Shown here: piece by piece, positions 9,445 through 17,095 of the stretch
Layout of the letters: each line of letters starts with the position of its first letter
Position numbering within the stretch: position 1 is the first letter of the stretch
Origin: Haliea sp.
Lineage (GTDB): Bacteria; Pseudomonadota; Gammaproteobacteria; Pseudomonadales; Halieaceae
Direction: 5' to 3'
Assembly (NCBI GenBank): GCA_016704305.1
Contig: JADJAL010000037.1
Location: forward strand, 1 to 48,146
DNA length: 48,146 nt
The notes under the pieces: generated by a model
What the model saw: only the letters and a program-made list of their open reading frames with translations
The model's database searches: none
Told to the model about the DNA's origin: nothing
Position numbers and translations under genes: made by a program

Positions 9445-9474
9445 CATATACGCCGCGACCGGGCTTCCGGATCA
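9445..9474 (-). promoter_or_regulatory. Candidate ECF-sigma promoter of the FAD oxidase-DUF1365-CFA-phr operon
   Basis: Minus strand: TGATCC (9469-9474), 18 nt spacer, TATATG (9445-9450), ending 54 nt before ATG 9390. The -35 hexamer is identical to the one in front of the divergent sigma gene and resembles the TGATC-type element known for RpoE/ChrR (ECF11) promoters. Use by this sigma factor is inferred. Confidence 0.7.
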
Positions 9475-9556
9475 GTTTACGGCCAACTCCACAGCGAAGA
9501 AGGGTGGGGCAACACACCGCGACAATTGGGCGGGACCAGGATTTTGTTGCCGCCAG

Positions 9557-9585
9557 TGATCCAATTCCACAATCGTGCGTATACT
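9557..9585 (+). promoter_or_regulatory. Candidate autoregulated ECF-sigma promoter of rpoE-chrR
   Basis: Plus strand: TGATCC (9557-9562), 17 nt spacer, TATACT (9580-9585), with the sigma-factor ATG at 9610. It shares its -35 with the divergent promoter at 9445-9474. Positive autoregulation is typical of this ECF group; here it is inferred from the matching motif. Confidence 0.7.
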
Positions 9586-9609
9586 CTCAAAATCTCCGCG
9601 GACAAGAGT

Positions 9610-10218
9610 ATGTTGACTGTGACAAACACCCTCGATGATGAGGACAAGCCCCTGATCGACGCTGACGGCAAGCGCATCGACGAATGGAGCGAGTGCCTCA
9701 CGCTGATAGCACAGCAGCAGGACAGGGCGGCGTTTACGCGCCTGTTGCGGCATTTTGCGCCGCTGATGAAGGACGTCGCCCTCTCCGGCTCCACTCTGTC
9801 GGCCAACCACGCCCATGAACTGGTGCAGGAGGTCATGCTGAAAGTGTGGCAAAAAGCGAGCGGCTTCGACGCTGAAAAAGCCGCTGCCAGCACCTGGATT
9901 TATACGATCGCCCGCAATTGCCGGACCGACCTGTACCGTCGGCTGCAGAAATTCGACACGCCACTGTCGGCCGAGGATGTATCCGATACCCCGGACAGCG
10001 ACGACGCCTTCGTGGTGCTGCACCAGAAGCGCAGCCGGGACCGCATCCGCAGCCTGATCAAGGAGCTGCCCAACGACCAGGCACAGATACTGGCCAAGGT
10101 GTACATGGAGGGCAAGACCCACTCCGAGGTGTCAGGCGAACTGGACCTGCCGCTGGGTACGGTTAAATCCCGCGTACGCCTGGCCCTGCAGAAACTACAA
10201 CTTCAACTTGAAAGATAA
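9610..10218 (+). CDS. rpoE: ECF RNA polymerase sigma factor, RpoE/ChrR (ECF11) type
   Basis: 202-residue group IV sigma factor. Region 2 is seen in HELVQEVMLKVWQKASGFD and ASTWIYTIARNCRTDLYRR (about residues 75-118). Region 4 is IKELPNDQAQILAKVYMEGK followed by the helix-turn-helix LPLGTVKSRVRLALQKLQ (about 150-200). The next gene, starting 5 nt after the stop, encodes a zinc-binding ChrR-type anti-sigma factor, which identifies the system as the singlet-oxygen/photooxidative stress responder. The divergent operon encodes photolyase and CFA-type lipid enzymes, core targets of R. sphaeroides RpoE. ATG 9610 was chosen from homology and promoter spacing; the Shine-Dalgarno is weak. Confidence 0.93.
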   Translation: MLTVTNTLDDEDKPLIDADGKRIDEWSECLTLIAQQQDRAAFTRLLRHFAPLMKDVALSGSTLSANHAHELVQEVMLKVWQKASGFDAEKAAASTWIYTIARNCRTDLYRRLQKFDTPLSAEDVSDTPDSDDAFVVLHQKRSRDRIRSLIKELPNDQAQILAKVYMEGKTHSEVSGELDLPLGTVKSRVRLALQKLQLQLER

Positions 10219-10222
10219 CGCC

Positions 10223-10875
10223 ATGAGCAATTTTCACCCGGAAATCGAACTGATCACCGAATACGCCGCCGGTTCACTCCCGCTGGCGCAGGCCGCGTGT
10301 GTTTCCATCCATGTCACCCACTGCCGGCGCTGCCAGCGCATTGCCGGGCAACTCACCGAACTGGGCGCGAGCCTGTTTGCGGCCCTGGAGCCGGTACCGG
10401 TCGGAGATAACCAGTTAAACGCCGTACTGGCGCGACTGGACGACGAGCGGCCGCTCGAATACGCCAACAAAAAGGACAGCGCCAGCAGCACGCCAGCCAT
10501 ACTGCAGCGCCTGATGCGCGGCGATTTCAGCGATCTCAAGTGGAGCAACATCAGCTCCACCTTGCGCATCAGCTACCTCAAGACCGGTGATCCCAGCCAC
10601 GAATTTGCGCTCTACCACATCCGCGCGGGTGGCCGCATTCCGCAGCACACCCACCGCGGCACGGAAATGACGCTCATCCTGGAAGGCGGTTTCTCCGACG
10701 CGAACGGCAGCTACCACAAGGGCGATTTCCTGGTGCGGCGACCGGGGATGTGCACGCACCCACCGCGCTGCAATCCGAGGACTGTATCTGCCTGGCCGTA
10801 CTCGATGCGCCGCTCAGGTTCACCGACTGGAAGTTCCGCTGGATGAATCCCTTCCTGAAGCTGCGCACGCACTGA
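10223..10875 (+). CDS. chrR: ChrR-type zinc anti-sigma factor with C-terminal cupin, one frameshift
   Basis: Anti-sigma factor that holds the upstream ECF sigma until singlet oxygen triggers release. The N-terminal zinc site is complete: His5, and H30-xxx-C34-xx-C37 within HVTHCRRC. The C-terminal cupin has its metal ligands in PQHTHRGTEMTLILEGGF. The frame breaks at GGGG 10744-10747, where one G appears to be missing. Restoring it continues as GDVHAPTALQSEDCICLAVL through to LKLRTH and a stop at 10875, giving a normal cupin end including the distal His. Without the correction the protein ends early at 10846 with an unrelated tail. It follows the sigma gene by 5 nt and converges on the next SDR gene. 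Confidence 0.9.
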
Positions 10876-10885
10876 GATAGATTGT

Positions 10886-11662
10886 TCAGCTCCCGAATGC
10901 GGCGCCGCCATCCACCTTGATGATGGCGCCGTTGGTGAAGCGCGATGCGTCAGACGCCAGGTATAGCGCCGCGCCCACGATCTCCTCGGGCTGTCCCGCA
11001 CGTTTCATCGGCACCATTGCCTCCATAGCCGCCTTCACTTCATCGGTCCAGGCATGGCTAATGTCGGTCAGGAAAGGGCCGGGCATGATGCAATTGCAGC
11101 GCACCTTCGGCCCAAACGTGCGCGCCAGGCCCTGCGTCAGGTTGTTAAGTCCGGCTTTGGCCGCCGCATAGGGCAGCTCCGAGGCACTCGGCGCTACCGC
11201 CGCGATGCTGCTGATGTTGATGATAGAGCCGCCTTCGCCGCGCGCCATCTGTTCGCCGACAATCGCAGACAGCCGGAATGGCCCGGCGAGATTGACCCCG
11301 ATCACCTTGTCGAACAACTCGCGACTGACCGACGCGGGCGATTCATACAGCGGCGACATGCCGGCATTGTTCACCAGCACGTCGATGCGGCCATATGTTT
11401 CATACACGGTTTGCACCAGTGCGTCGCAGGCGTTCCAGTCGCCGACATGGCAGGCGACGGGCAGGCACGCACGGCCGGTTTCCCGTTCAACCCACTCGGC
11501 CGCGCGGGCACAGCCTTCAGCCTTGCGTGAACTGATCACAACGCGTGCGCCGGCCTCGGCAAACGCGCGCGACATCGCCAGGCCCAGGCCACGACTGCCA
11601 CCGGTGACGACGATCACCTTGTCGGTCAGGTCAAAGTAACCGGCGATTTTTTCTGCTTGCAT
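10886..11662 (-). CDS. Short-chain dehydrogenase/reductase (classical SDR)
   Basis: 258-residue NAD(P)-dependent oxidoreductase. It shows VVTGGSRGLG (cofactor loop), NNAG, the catalytic Ser in IINISSIAAVAPS, the Tyr/Lys pair in LPYAAAKAGL, and the C-terminal FTNGAIIKVDGGAAFGS typical of FabG/gluconate 5-dehydrogenase-like SDRs. All catalytic residues are present. Substrate is unknown; homologues annotated as 3-hydroxyacyl or steroid/alcohol dehydrogenases are both possible. It is convergent with chrR, with only 10 nt between stops. Confidence 0.88.
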   Translation of the reverse strand: MQAEKIAGYFDLTDKVIVVTGGSRGLGLAMSRAFAEAGARVVISSRKAEGCARAAEWVERETGRACLPVACHVGDWNACDALVQTVYETYGRIDVLVNNAGMSPLYESPASVSRELFDKVIGVNLAGPFRLSAIVGEQMARGEGGSIINISSIAAVAPSASELPYAAAKAGLNNLTQGLARTFGPKVRCNCIMPGPFLTDISHAWTDEVKAAMEAMVPMKRAGQPEEIVGAALYLASDASRFTNGAIIKVDGGAAFGS

Positions 11663-12060
11663 GGTGTTCTCCCTGGAGTGTCAGAATACGTTTCGATGGT
11701 CACATCGCGCGCAGGCAGCATACGAAATTGCATCCCTGGTGTCAGCCAAACGGAAGGATCAGCAGCGGCTATTTGAAGCTCAGCTGCAGTATAATGTGGT
11801 TCGTGCGACCGGGTGGCGACATGGATGCGTCACTGGGACGGCCCGCGCCATCGATGTGCGGGCTCGTTGGCGCGGCCAGGCCCGGTCCCAGCGATAACCA
11901 CAGCCACTCTCCTTCCCGCCCCAAATCAAACCAAGCCCCTACCGCCGGCGTCATTCTGGACTTGCTGCGCGCGCGTAATATAAGCTGGCTTGAAATCACC
12001 ACGTTACATCGGGCAAGCGAAACGACAGACCCCGCAGGCCCCTGCAATCGGCTTCTTGAA
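11663..12060. other. Intergenic region without a convincing gene
   Basis: About 400 nt between the divergent SDR and sulfotransferase genes. It contains a diverged copy of the ACATCCATGT-type repeat (11811-11892). An open frame of the sulfotransferase extends back through it, but translation of that extension shows no family similarity and no good ribosome-binding site. Confidence 0.6.
11811..11892 (+). repeat. Diverged intergenic palindromic repeat, copy 1
   Basis: Outer inverted repeat CTGGGAC (11833-11839) and GTCCCAG (11885-11891), preceded by GGTGGCGACATGGATGC. The internal stretch ATGTGCGGGCTCG-TTGGCG aligns with ATGTGCAGGCTCG-GTGGCG of the copy at 24261-24339. The core palindrome is degenerate here. 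Confidence 0.6.
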
Positions 12061-12815
12061 ATGAGTACAAAATTCGTGATTGTCGGCGCACCACGCACCG
12101 GCAGCACACTACTGGTCAGGACTCTCAACCAACTCGACGGCGTCTGTTGCCACGGCGAACTGTTGGGCGAGGATCATGTGCGCGGCTTCGAAGATGGCGT
12201 CGACCTGGTCAGCATGAGCCAGGCGGAGCGCAAGGCCAGGTTGGAACGACTGCTGCTTCAGCGCAACCGTGACCCTGTCGAGTTTATCGATCGGGCGTTG
12301 GATTTGGGCGGCACGGCGACAGGTTTCAAGGCGCTCTACAGTGCCTTGCTGAATCCGCGCTGGAGCACCATCATCACTCGGCTTCAGGGCATGGATAACA
12401 TCCGCTTCGTGCACCTGACTCGCAGCAACGGCTTGCGGCGCTTTATTTCGAGCAAATCCTGTTGCAGGGCGGGCCCAATCACTCGGGCGCGGGTGGCAGG
12501 AGCGACGTGGCGATGCAAGTGCATGTCGATATCGACCTCTTTCAGCGCAGGCGCGCGGAATTGGAAACGCAGGCCAGCCAGATCGACGCTCTGCTATCCA
12601 GCAAGGCAGTGCTGCCAATTACCTATGAAGCACTTTCGGCCGATACCGCGGCAACCGTCGCGCAAGTCTGCCAATTCCTGGGCCTGGATATCGCCACGCC
12701 TGCGATTACACCCGCGCTGCAAAAGGTCGGGGCGACGGACCTCAGGCACTCGGTAAGCAACTATCAGGAATTGCTGGACCACCCCGCCACGCGAGCGCTG
12801 GCACTAGCCGATTAA
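12061..12815 (+). CDS. Sulfotransferase family protein (P-loop), one frameshift
   Basis: Small sulfotransferase-fold protein of about 250 residues. The N-terminus has the PAPS 5'-phosphosulfate loop FVIVGAPRTGSTLLVRTLNQ, then FVHLTRSNGLRR, which corresponds to the 3'-phosphate-binding strand. The frame breaks at 12441: adding one base restores LYFEQILLQGGPNHSG and continues to a stop at 12815. ATG 12061 fits the P-loop sitting right at the N-terminus. It is shorter than the three other sulfotransferases in this window and is not closely similar to them. A pterin dehydratase gene begins 14 nt downstream. Acceptor unknown. Confidence 0.8.
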
Positions 12816-12829
12816 GTGAGGTAGTCATC

Positions 12830-13120
12830 ATGGTCAACGAGAAACTGTCACCACAGGACATCAACAAGCAGCTGGCGCAATTGGACGGGTGGAGCCTGCA
12901 CGACGACAAACTGCAACGCCAGTTTGTGTTCAGGAATTTTGTGGAAGCGTTTGGTTTCATGAGCCAGGTGGCGCTGCTGGCGGAGGCGATGGACCATCAC
13001 CCGGAGTGGTCGAATGTGTACAACCGCGTGAAGATCGAGCTGACGACGCACGACGCCGGCGGCATCACCGAACGGGACTTTATGTTAGCGGGGCGCATCA
13101 ACAACGTGCTGGTGAAGTAG
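12830..13120 (+). CDS. phhB: 4a-hydroxytetrahydrobiopterin dehydratase (pterin-4-alpha-carbinolamine dehydratase)
   Basis: 96-residue PCD/DCoH protein, which dehydrates 4a-hydroxytetrahydropterin formed by aromatic amino acid hydroxylases. The family core is clear: FMSQVALLAEAMDHHPEWSN followed by VYNRVKIELTTHDAGGIT, containing the catalytic His-His pair and the following His in TTHDAGG. Normal length, with GAGG before the start. No phenylalanine hydroxylase is next to it in this window. Confidence 0.93.
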   Translation: MVNEKLSPQDINKQLAQLDGWSLHDDKLQRQFVFRNFVEAFGFMSQVALLAEAMDHHPEWSNVYNRVKIELTTHDAGGITERDFMLAGRINNVLVK

Positions 13121-13150
13121 CGCCCCGACAGGCGCACTGGCACCTCGCTA

Positions 13151-13645
13151 TTACTCGTCAGTGCCTTCCGGGGGCGCTGGTGCTTTCGGCCCGTGCTGAG
13201 AGCGCATCGTGTCAAATTTTGCCTGCTGCTGCGGCGTGAGCACAGCGCGCATGTCTTCACGCGAGCCTCCGTCCTTGCGGATCTGCGCCATCTTCGCCAC
13301 CTGCTCATCACTCAAACCGAGCGACTGCTGCATCTGCGCCTTGCGTTCGCCCGGATCACCTTTGTGTTCCTTGCGCAATTGCGCGGCCTTGACCTGCTGC
13401 TGCGGCGTGAGCACGGCGCGCATGTCGGCCATGGAGCCGCCGTTATCGCGAATTTCGCGCATCTTCTGCACCTGCTCGTCCGTCAGGCCGAGTTTGTCTT
13501 CCATCTGCGCCATGTGCGGCGGCTTGCCGCCATGCGCCGGAGGCGCATCTGGCTGAGCCAGTGTGAAGTTGGGTAAAAGCACCCATCCCAACACCACGCC
13601 CGTCACTGCGCGCCTTACTACGCTCCTTTTTTCAAGTGTTTTCAA
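13151..13645 (-). CDS. Spy/CpxP-like periplasmic protein with duplicated LTPQQQ repeat
   Basis: 164-residue protein with an N-terminal hydrophobic signal (VVLGWVLLPNFTLAQ) and no other membrane segment, so probably periplasmic. It is built from two repeats of about 55 residues, each beginning with LGLTDEQV or LGLSDEQV, passing through DMRAVLTPQQQ and ending in a charged stretch. The LTPQQQ element is the LTxxQ motif of Spy/CpxP chaperones and related metal-stress proteins. Several His and Met residues occur. Function is inferred only at superfamily level. Convergent with phhB. Confidence 0.75.
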   Translation of the reverse strand: MKTLEKRSVVRRAVTGVVLGWVLLPNFTLAQPDAPPAHGGKPPHMAQMEDKLGLTDEQVQKMREIRDNGGSMADMRAVLTPQQQVKAAQLRKEHKGDPGERKAQMQQSLGLSDEQVAKMAQIRKDGGSREDMRAVLTPQQQAKFDTMRSQHGPKAPAPPEGTDE

Positions 13646-13774
13646 ACGCGTTCTCCCTGGCTTTCAAAGAGGACCATACAAACCTGCTTCGTTGTTGATC
13701 GATGCGGTGCGTTTCGCCGGAGTGCTGAAGCGGCAGGTTGAAGAAATACACTGCCGCAGTCGTGAGTTGACGAT

Positions 13775-14455
13775 TCAGTGGCCCCGGAATCCCTGCCTTC
13801 TGCCAAGGCCCAACCCCGCCAGGCCCAGCAACATCAACCAGCCAGTGGCGGCAATGGGCACAGCGCCGACGGCGGGGGCGCTGCGCAGATAATAGCCTTC
13901 GTATGAATAGCCAGATTCTATGTTGTAGCTACCGTACTGGTCATAAAAGTTGCAAGGACCCTGACCGATGTAATTGCCGTCATCGTCATAAATCTCGTCA
14001 TAGCTGATGCAGTAAACAGTGGTTTCATCGAAATTGTAAATTTCACTGATGTACGCGTCATAGAGTCCGCCACCCACCGCCAGCACACCCGTCACACCTA
14101 TGTCGATTGCCGAATCGTTGATCCTGACTTCACTGTACTCACCGTTACCAAAATCAGTTCTGTACACCTGGCCCGCCGCAGTGGAAAAAAATTTCATGTA
14201 GTTGTTGACGGGGTAAGGGCCTACAGAGGTGGGGTTGTTCAGGAACGTGAAGCTTGAAGGAATGGTATAGAAACCCAAATCTCCTGAAATCTGGGCATTA
14301 CTGGTTGTCTGCGTATCGATATCGAGCATGAAAGTGCCCACCACATCCATGCTGTTATTGAGCAGTTCCCAGGTCATGGGCACCGCTTGCGCCAGATTGG
14401 AAGCAAGTAACAGCGCTGCTGCAGTCGGTAATGTGTTCATAAGTTGGTTTTTCAT
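13775..14455 (-). CDS. VPLPA-CTERM-type exosortase-sorted surface protein
   Basis: 226-residue secreted protein. The signal peptide is MKNQLMNTLPTAAALLLASN followed by LAQA. The body is rich in Tyr, Asp, Asn and Gly, and the C-terminal sorting signal is VPIAATGWLMLLGLAGLGLG followed by RRQ, close to the VPLPA-CTERM pattern processed by exosortases. No known catalytic domain seen. No exosortase gene lies in this window, so processing must rely on one elsewhere. Confidence 0.8.
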   Translation of the reverse strand: MKNQLMNTLPTAAALLLASNLAQAVPMTWELLNNSMDVVGTFMLDIDTQTTSNAQISGDLGFYTIPSSFTFLNNPTSVGPYPVNNYMKFFSTAAGQVYRTDFGNGEYSEVRINDSAIDIGVTGVLAVGGGLYDAYISEIYNFDETTVYCISYDEIYDDDGNYIGQGPCNFYDQYGSYNIESGYSYEGYYLRSAPAVGAVPIAATGWLMLLGLAGLGLGRRQGFRGH

Positions 14456-14682
14456 GGGCAGGTGCTCCGAGTTCGTTCTATTTTTGGGTCGGACGATGCA
14501 TTTACTACCAAAGCCTGTGTCACAAACTGTTCGCCATAGCCGACTACCTTGTCAACAGATTTCGTGCGCGGGCAGATGACAATATGTTCACATCATGTCC
14601 ACATCGGACTGCAAATTCCGTGCTGGACCTGCCGCTTCCTTAAGCGACCGGCGCGACAACGACGCGGATGAGGTTGCCAGCA

Positions 14683-15621
14683 TTACGGCTCCAGCACCAC
14701 TTTGATCGCGCCGGCCTGGCGATTCGCGGCAATCGCGAACGCGTCTGCCGCCGCATCCAGCGGCAGGCGGTGGGTGATCAGCAGGCCCGGCAGTTCAGGG
14801 CGCTGCGCCAGCAACTGCGCGGCAATATCGACATCGCGCACCAGGCCCTGGCGGTCGTACATGAAGGATGCCTGGATGCGCAGCGCTTTCATCGACACTT
14901 CAAACGCGGGCAGCGTTACGCCATCCCAGTACGTGGCGAGCAGCAGGATAGTGGCGCCGGGCTTGCACAGGCGCGCCGCCTGTTGCAGCGCGGCGGAATT
15001 TCCCGCGCACTCCACCACGAAGTCGTACTCGCCGCTGGGGTCAAGGCCCGCACCGATGCGCTGTGCTGCCTCCTGCTGCGCCGGGTGGCGGGCGGCAATA
15101 TGCACGGTGCCAACATGCGGCGTCAGAATGGCCGCTGCGGCCAACCCCACCGCGCCCGCGCCGACAATGGCGACCCGGCTGCTGGGCTTGAGGTCCAGCA
15201 TACGCAGCCCGTGCGCGGCGACGGCCAGCGGTTCGACCAGGCAGGCGTCGGCCGCACGGACATTGTCGGGCAGCAGCACGATGCAGCGCGCCGGGACGAT
15301 GATCTGCTCCGCCATGCCGCCGTCGTGACCCATGCCGTAGACCATGCCGGCACTCAGGCGGCACAGGCTGTAATCGCCCTGCATGCACATATCGCAGTGG
15401 CCGCAGGGCGCGATGGGCTCCAGTGCCACCGCGCGGCCATCCGGCAGCGTGCCCGCGACCTCATGCCCGAGCGTGGCAGGCAGGTTGTATCCGGCGTTCA
15501 CCATATGCAGGTCGGAGCCACAGATGCCGGCCGAGCGCACATTGACGATCACCCCCTCGCCGGCGGGCGCGGGGACATCGACCACGTGTACATGCTTGTC
15601 GCAACAGCGGACGGCTTTCAT
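14683..15621 (-). CDS. Zinc-dependent medium-chain alcohol dehydrogenase
   Basis: 312-residue MDR-superfamily dehydrogenase. Catalytic-zinc ligands are seen in SAGICGSDLH and LGHEVAGTL. The structural-zinc cysteines lie in APCGHCDMCMQGDYSLC, and the NAD(P) loop in VAIVGAGAVGLAAAA. GAGGTGATAACTGT precedes ATG 15621. Slightly shorter than typical (about 340) but with no obvious missing motif. Same strand as, and 48 nt downstream of, the APH-like kinase gene, so probably co-transcribed. Substrate unknown. Confidence 0.9.
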   Translation of the reverse strand: MKAVRCCDKHVHVVDVPAPAGEGVIVNVRSAGICGSDLHMVNAGYNLPATLGHEVAGTLPDGRAVALEPIAPCGHCDMCMQGDYSLCRLSAGMVYGMGHDGGMAEQIIVPARCIVLLPDNVRAADACLVEPLAVAAHGLRMLDLKPSSRVAIVGAGAVGLAAAAILTPHVGTVHIAARHPAQQEAAQRIGAGLDPSGEYDFVVECAGNSAALQQAARLCKPGATILLLATYWDGVTLPAFEVSMKALRIQASFMYDRQGLVRDVDIAAQLLAQRPELPGLLITHRLPLDAAADAFAIAANRQAGAIKVVLEP

Positions 15622-15669
15622 ACAGTTATCACCTCGTCTGGAAAATCGAACGGCTTACGTCGTATCAAA

Positions 15670-16893
15670 TTAACTGGCACTGAGGCCGACCCTGAGATAG
15701 TCATCCAACCAACCTGCGTAGTCCACCCGCTGCACAGCCGCCACATTGCGCGAAAGGACTTCCGCCATCAGCGCGTCCTGCTCGGCATTCAGCGCGCCAA
15801 AGCCGATGGAGACCACGATCGTCATCAGCGCCTGGAAACTGCAACTGCGATATTCCTGCCAGGTCTGCGCCAGGTCTATCGCCACACCGTGGTGCGCGCG
15901 GCGCTCCACGTAGTACGCCACCAGGTCCGGCTCGTGCGCGGCCAGCGTAGCGGCGGGGAGCGAATCGGTGAGGAAATACTGCACGTCGCGGATACCCTTG
16001 CCCCAATGCGCCGCCTGCCAGTCAAGCATGCCCATCTCATCGCCCGACACAAAAAAATTGCCGAGGTGGCTATCGCCGTGCAATAGCGAGAGCGGGCCGG
16101 AAAACCAGTACGCCAGCAGCGCGTCCCAGTTGTCCATGGAGCGTTGGTAGGCCTGAGCAACGAATTGGGGAATCGCCCCCGGCAGTTTCTTCATGCACGG
16201 TTGCAGCGCCAGCCGATTCAGCATGCGCGCCGCGAGGCCCATGCGGGGCGACAGGAACAGGTGGTATTGCAGTGGCAGCAGCGCGTCGCGCTGCGATGCA
16301 CTCATGCCGTAGTGGCGGGCATGCAGGCGCGCAAAGGCGTCGAGGCACAGGTGGGCTTGCTCCAGCGACGGACCGCTCAGCATGTCGAGGCTGGTGAACA
16401 GCTCGACGTCCGGGTCCTCGTGCAGGTTTTCCTGCACCAGGTAAAAGCGCGAACCCTGGTGGCGGGTGGCATAGGTGACCGGCGTGCGCAGCGGCTGGGT
16501 GTGCGCCACGTGGCGGAAGAAATGCGATTCCAGCTGCCAGGCGTTGATGATGGTAAAGAACCAGCGCGTCAGCAGTGACTCCATCGGCAACTTGACGAAC
16601 AGGCTGCGCGGCAGTGTCTGCTCCCCCGCCTGCTCGATGGTGAGCACGAGGTTTTCACAATTGCTGCTGACCGAGGGTATCGGCTGGCGCTCGACACGGC
16701 GCAGCTGCACGGGCGTCGCCGTCGCTTGCAATGCCCCGCTGTTGAGCATGTCGGACAACACAGCGGGCGTGGCCCCCTCCTGCGTCCTGTAGGGCAGGCT
16801 GCTACCGGTGATATCGCCGCAGGCATCGCGCAACAGCCGGCCTCCCCCTGCGGCGATGATGCCGGCCATCCTCGCTGTTTCCAGTATGCGCAT
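15670..16893 (-). CDS. APH/ecdysteroid-kinase-like phosphotransferase
   Basis: 407-residue protein kinase-like-fold phosphotransferase. The catalytic loop LLHGDSHLGNFFVSG carries the Asp and Asn expected of the APH/choline-kinase-like family, and GMLDWQAAHWGKG carries the metal-binding Asp. The N-lobe has SLFVKLP (ATP-anchoring Lys). Members near steroid and lipid catabolic genes often have unknown small-molecule acceptors; this is not an obvious antibiotic-resistance enzyme. Divergent from the CrtI-like gene at 17096, sharing a 202-nt promoter region that holds a palindrome at 17012-17033. Confidence 0.82.
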   Translation of the reverse strand: MRILETARMAGIIAAGGGRLLRDACGDITGSSLPYRTQEGATPAVLSDMLNSGALQATATPVQLRRVERQPIPSVSSNCENLVLTIEQAGEQTLPRSLFVKLPMESLLTRWFFTIINAWQLESHFFRHVAHTQPLRTPVTYATRHQGSRFYLVQENLHEDPDVELFTSLDMLSGPSLEQAHLCLDAFARLHARHYGMSASQRDALLPLQYHLFLSPRMGLAARMLNRLALQPCMKKLPGAIPQFVAQAYQRSMDNWDALLAYWFSGPLSLLHGDSHLGNFFVSGDEMGMLDWQAAHWGKGIRDVQYFLTDSLPAATLAAHEPDLVAYYVERRAHHGVAIDLAQTWQEYRSCSFQALMTIVVSIGFGALNAEQDALMAEVLSRNVAAVQRVDYAGWLDDYLRVGLSAS

Positions 16894-17000
16894 CCCAACC
16901 CCTTGTGTAGCGACTGCTGATTAGCGCACTGCTGATCAACACATTGACAGGCCCATCGGGCCCGCGGCTCCGACCCAAGCCAGACCCGAGCCCGGCCTGC

Positions 17001-17033
17001 TTGCCCGTGTCGGACATTTTGAATAATATGTCC
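17001..17033 (+). promoter_or_regulatory. Promoter with TetR-type operator upstream of the CrtI-like gene
   Basis: TTGCCC (17001-17006), 17 nt, TAATAT (17024-17029). Overlapping the -10 is the inverted repeat GGACAT (17012-17017) - 10 nt - ATGTCC (17028-17033). The same half-site layout occurs at 19369-19390 in front of tetR, so the TetR protein at 18756-19334 is the likely repressor (inference). Confidence 0.65.
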
Positions 17034-17095
17034 CACGAAGCGGTTATAAAAGCAAGCACGGGAACGCCGCCCGCCACCATCGTGGAGCGTACAGT

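Noticed and set aside
10586..10591. A third TGATCC motif as an ECF promoter.
   Set aside because: It lies within the chrR coding sequence with no suitable -10 at 16-18 nt and no gene start downstream.
14668..16086. Long plus-strand open frame opposite the alcohol dehydrogenase and kinase genes.
   Set aside because: Antisense to two well-recognised proteins; translation is His/Arg-rich with no domain.
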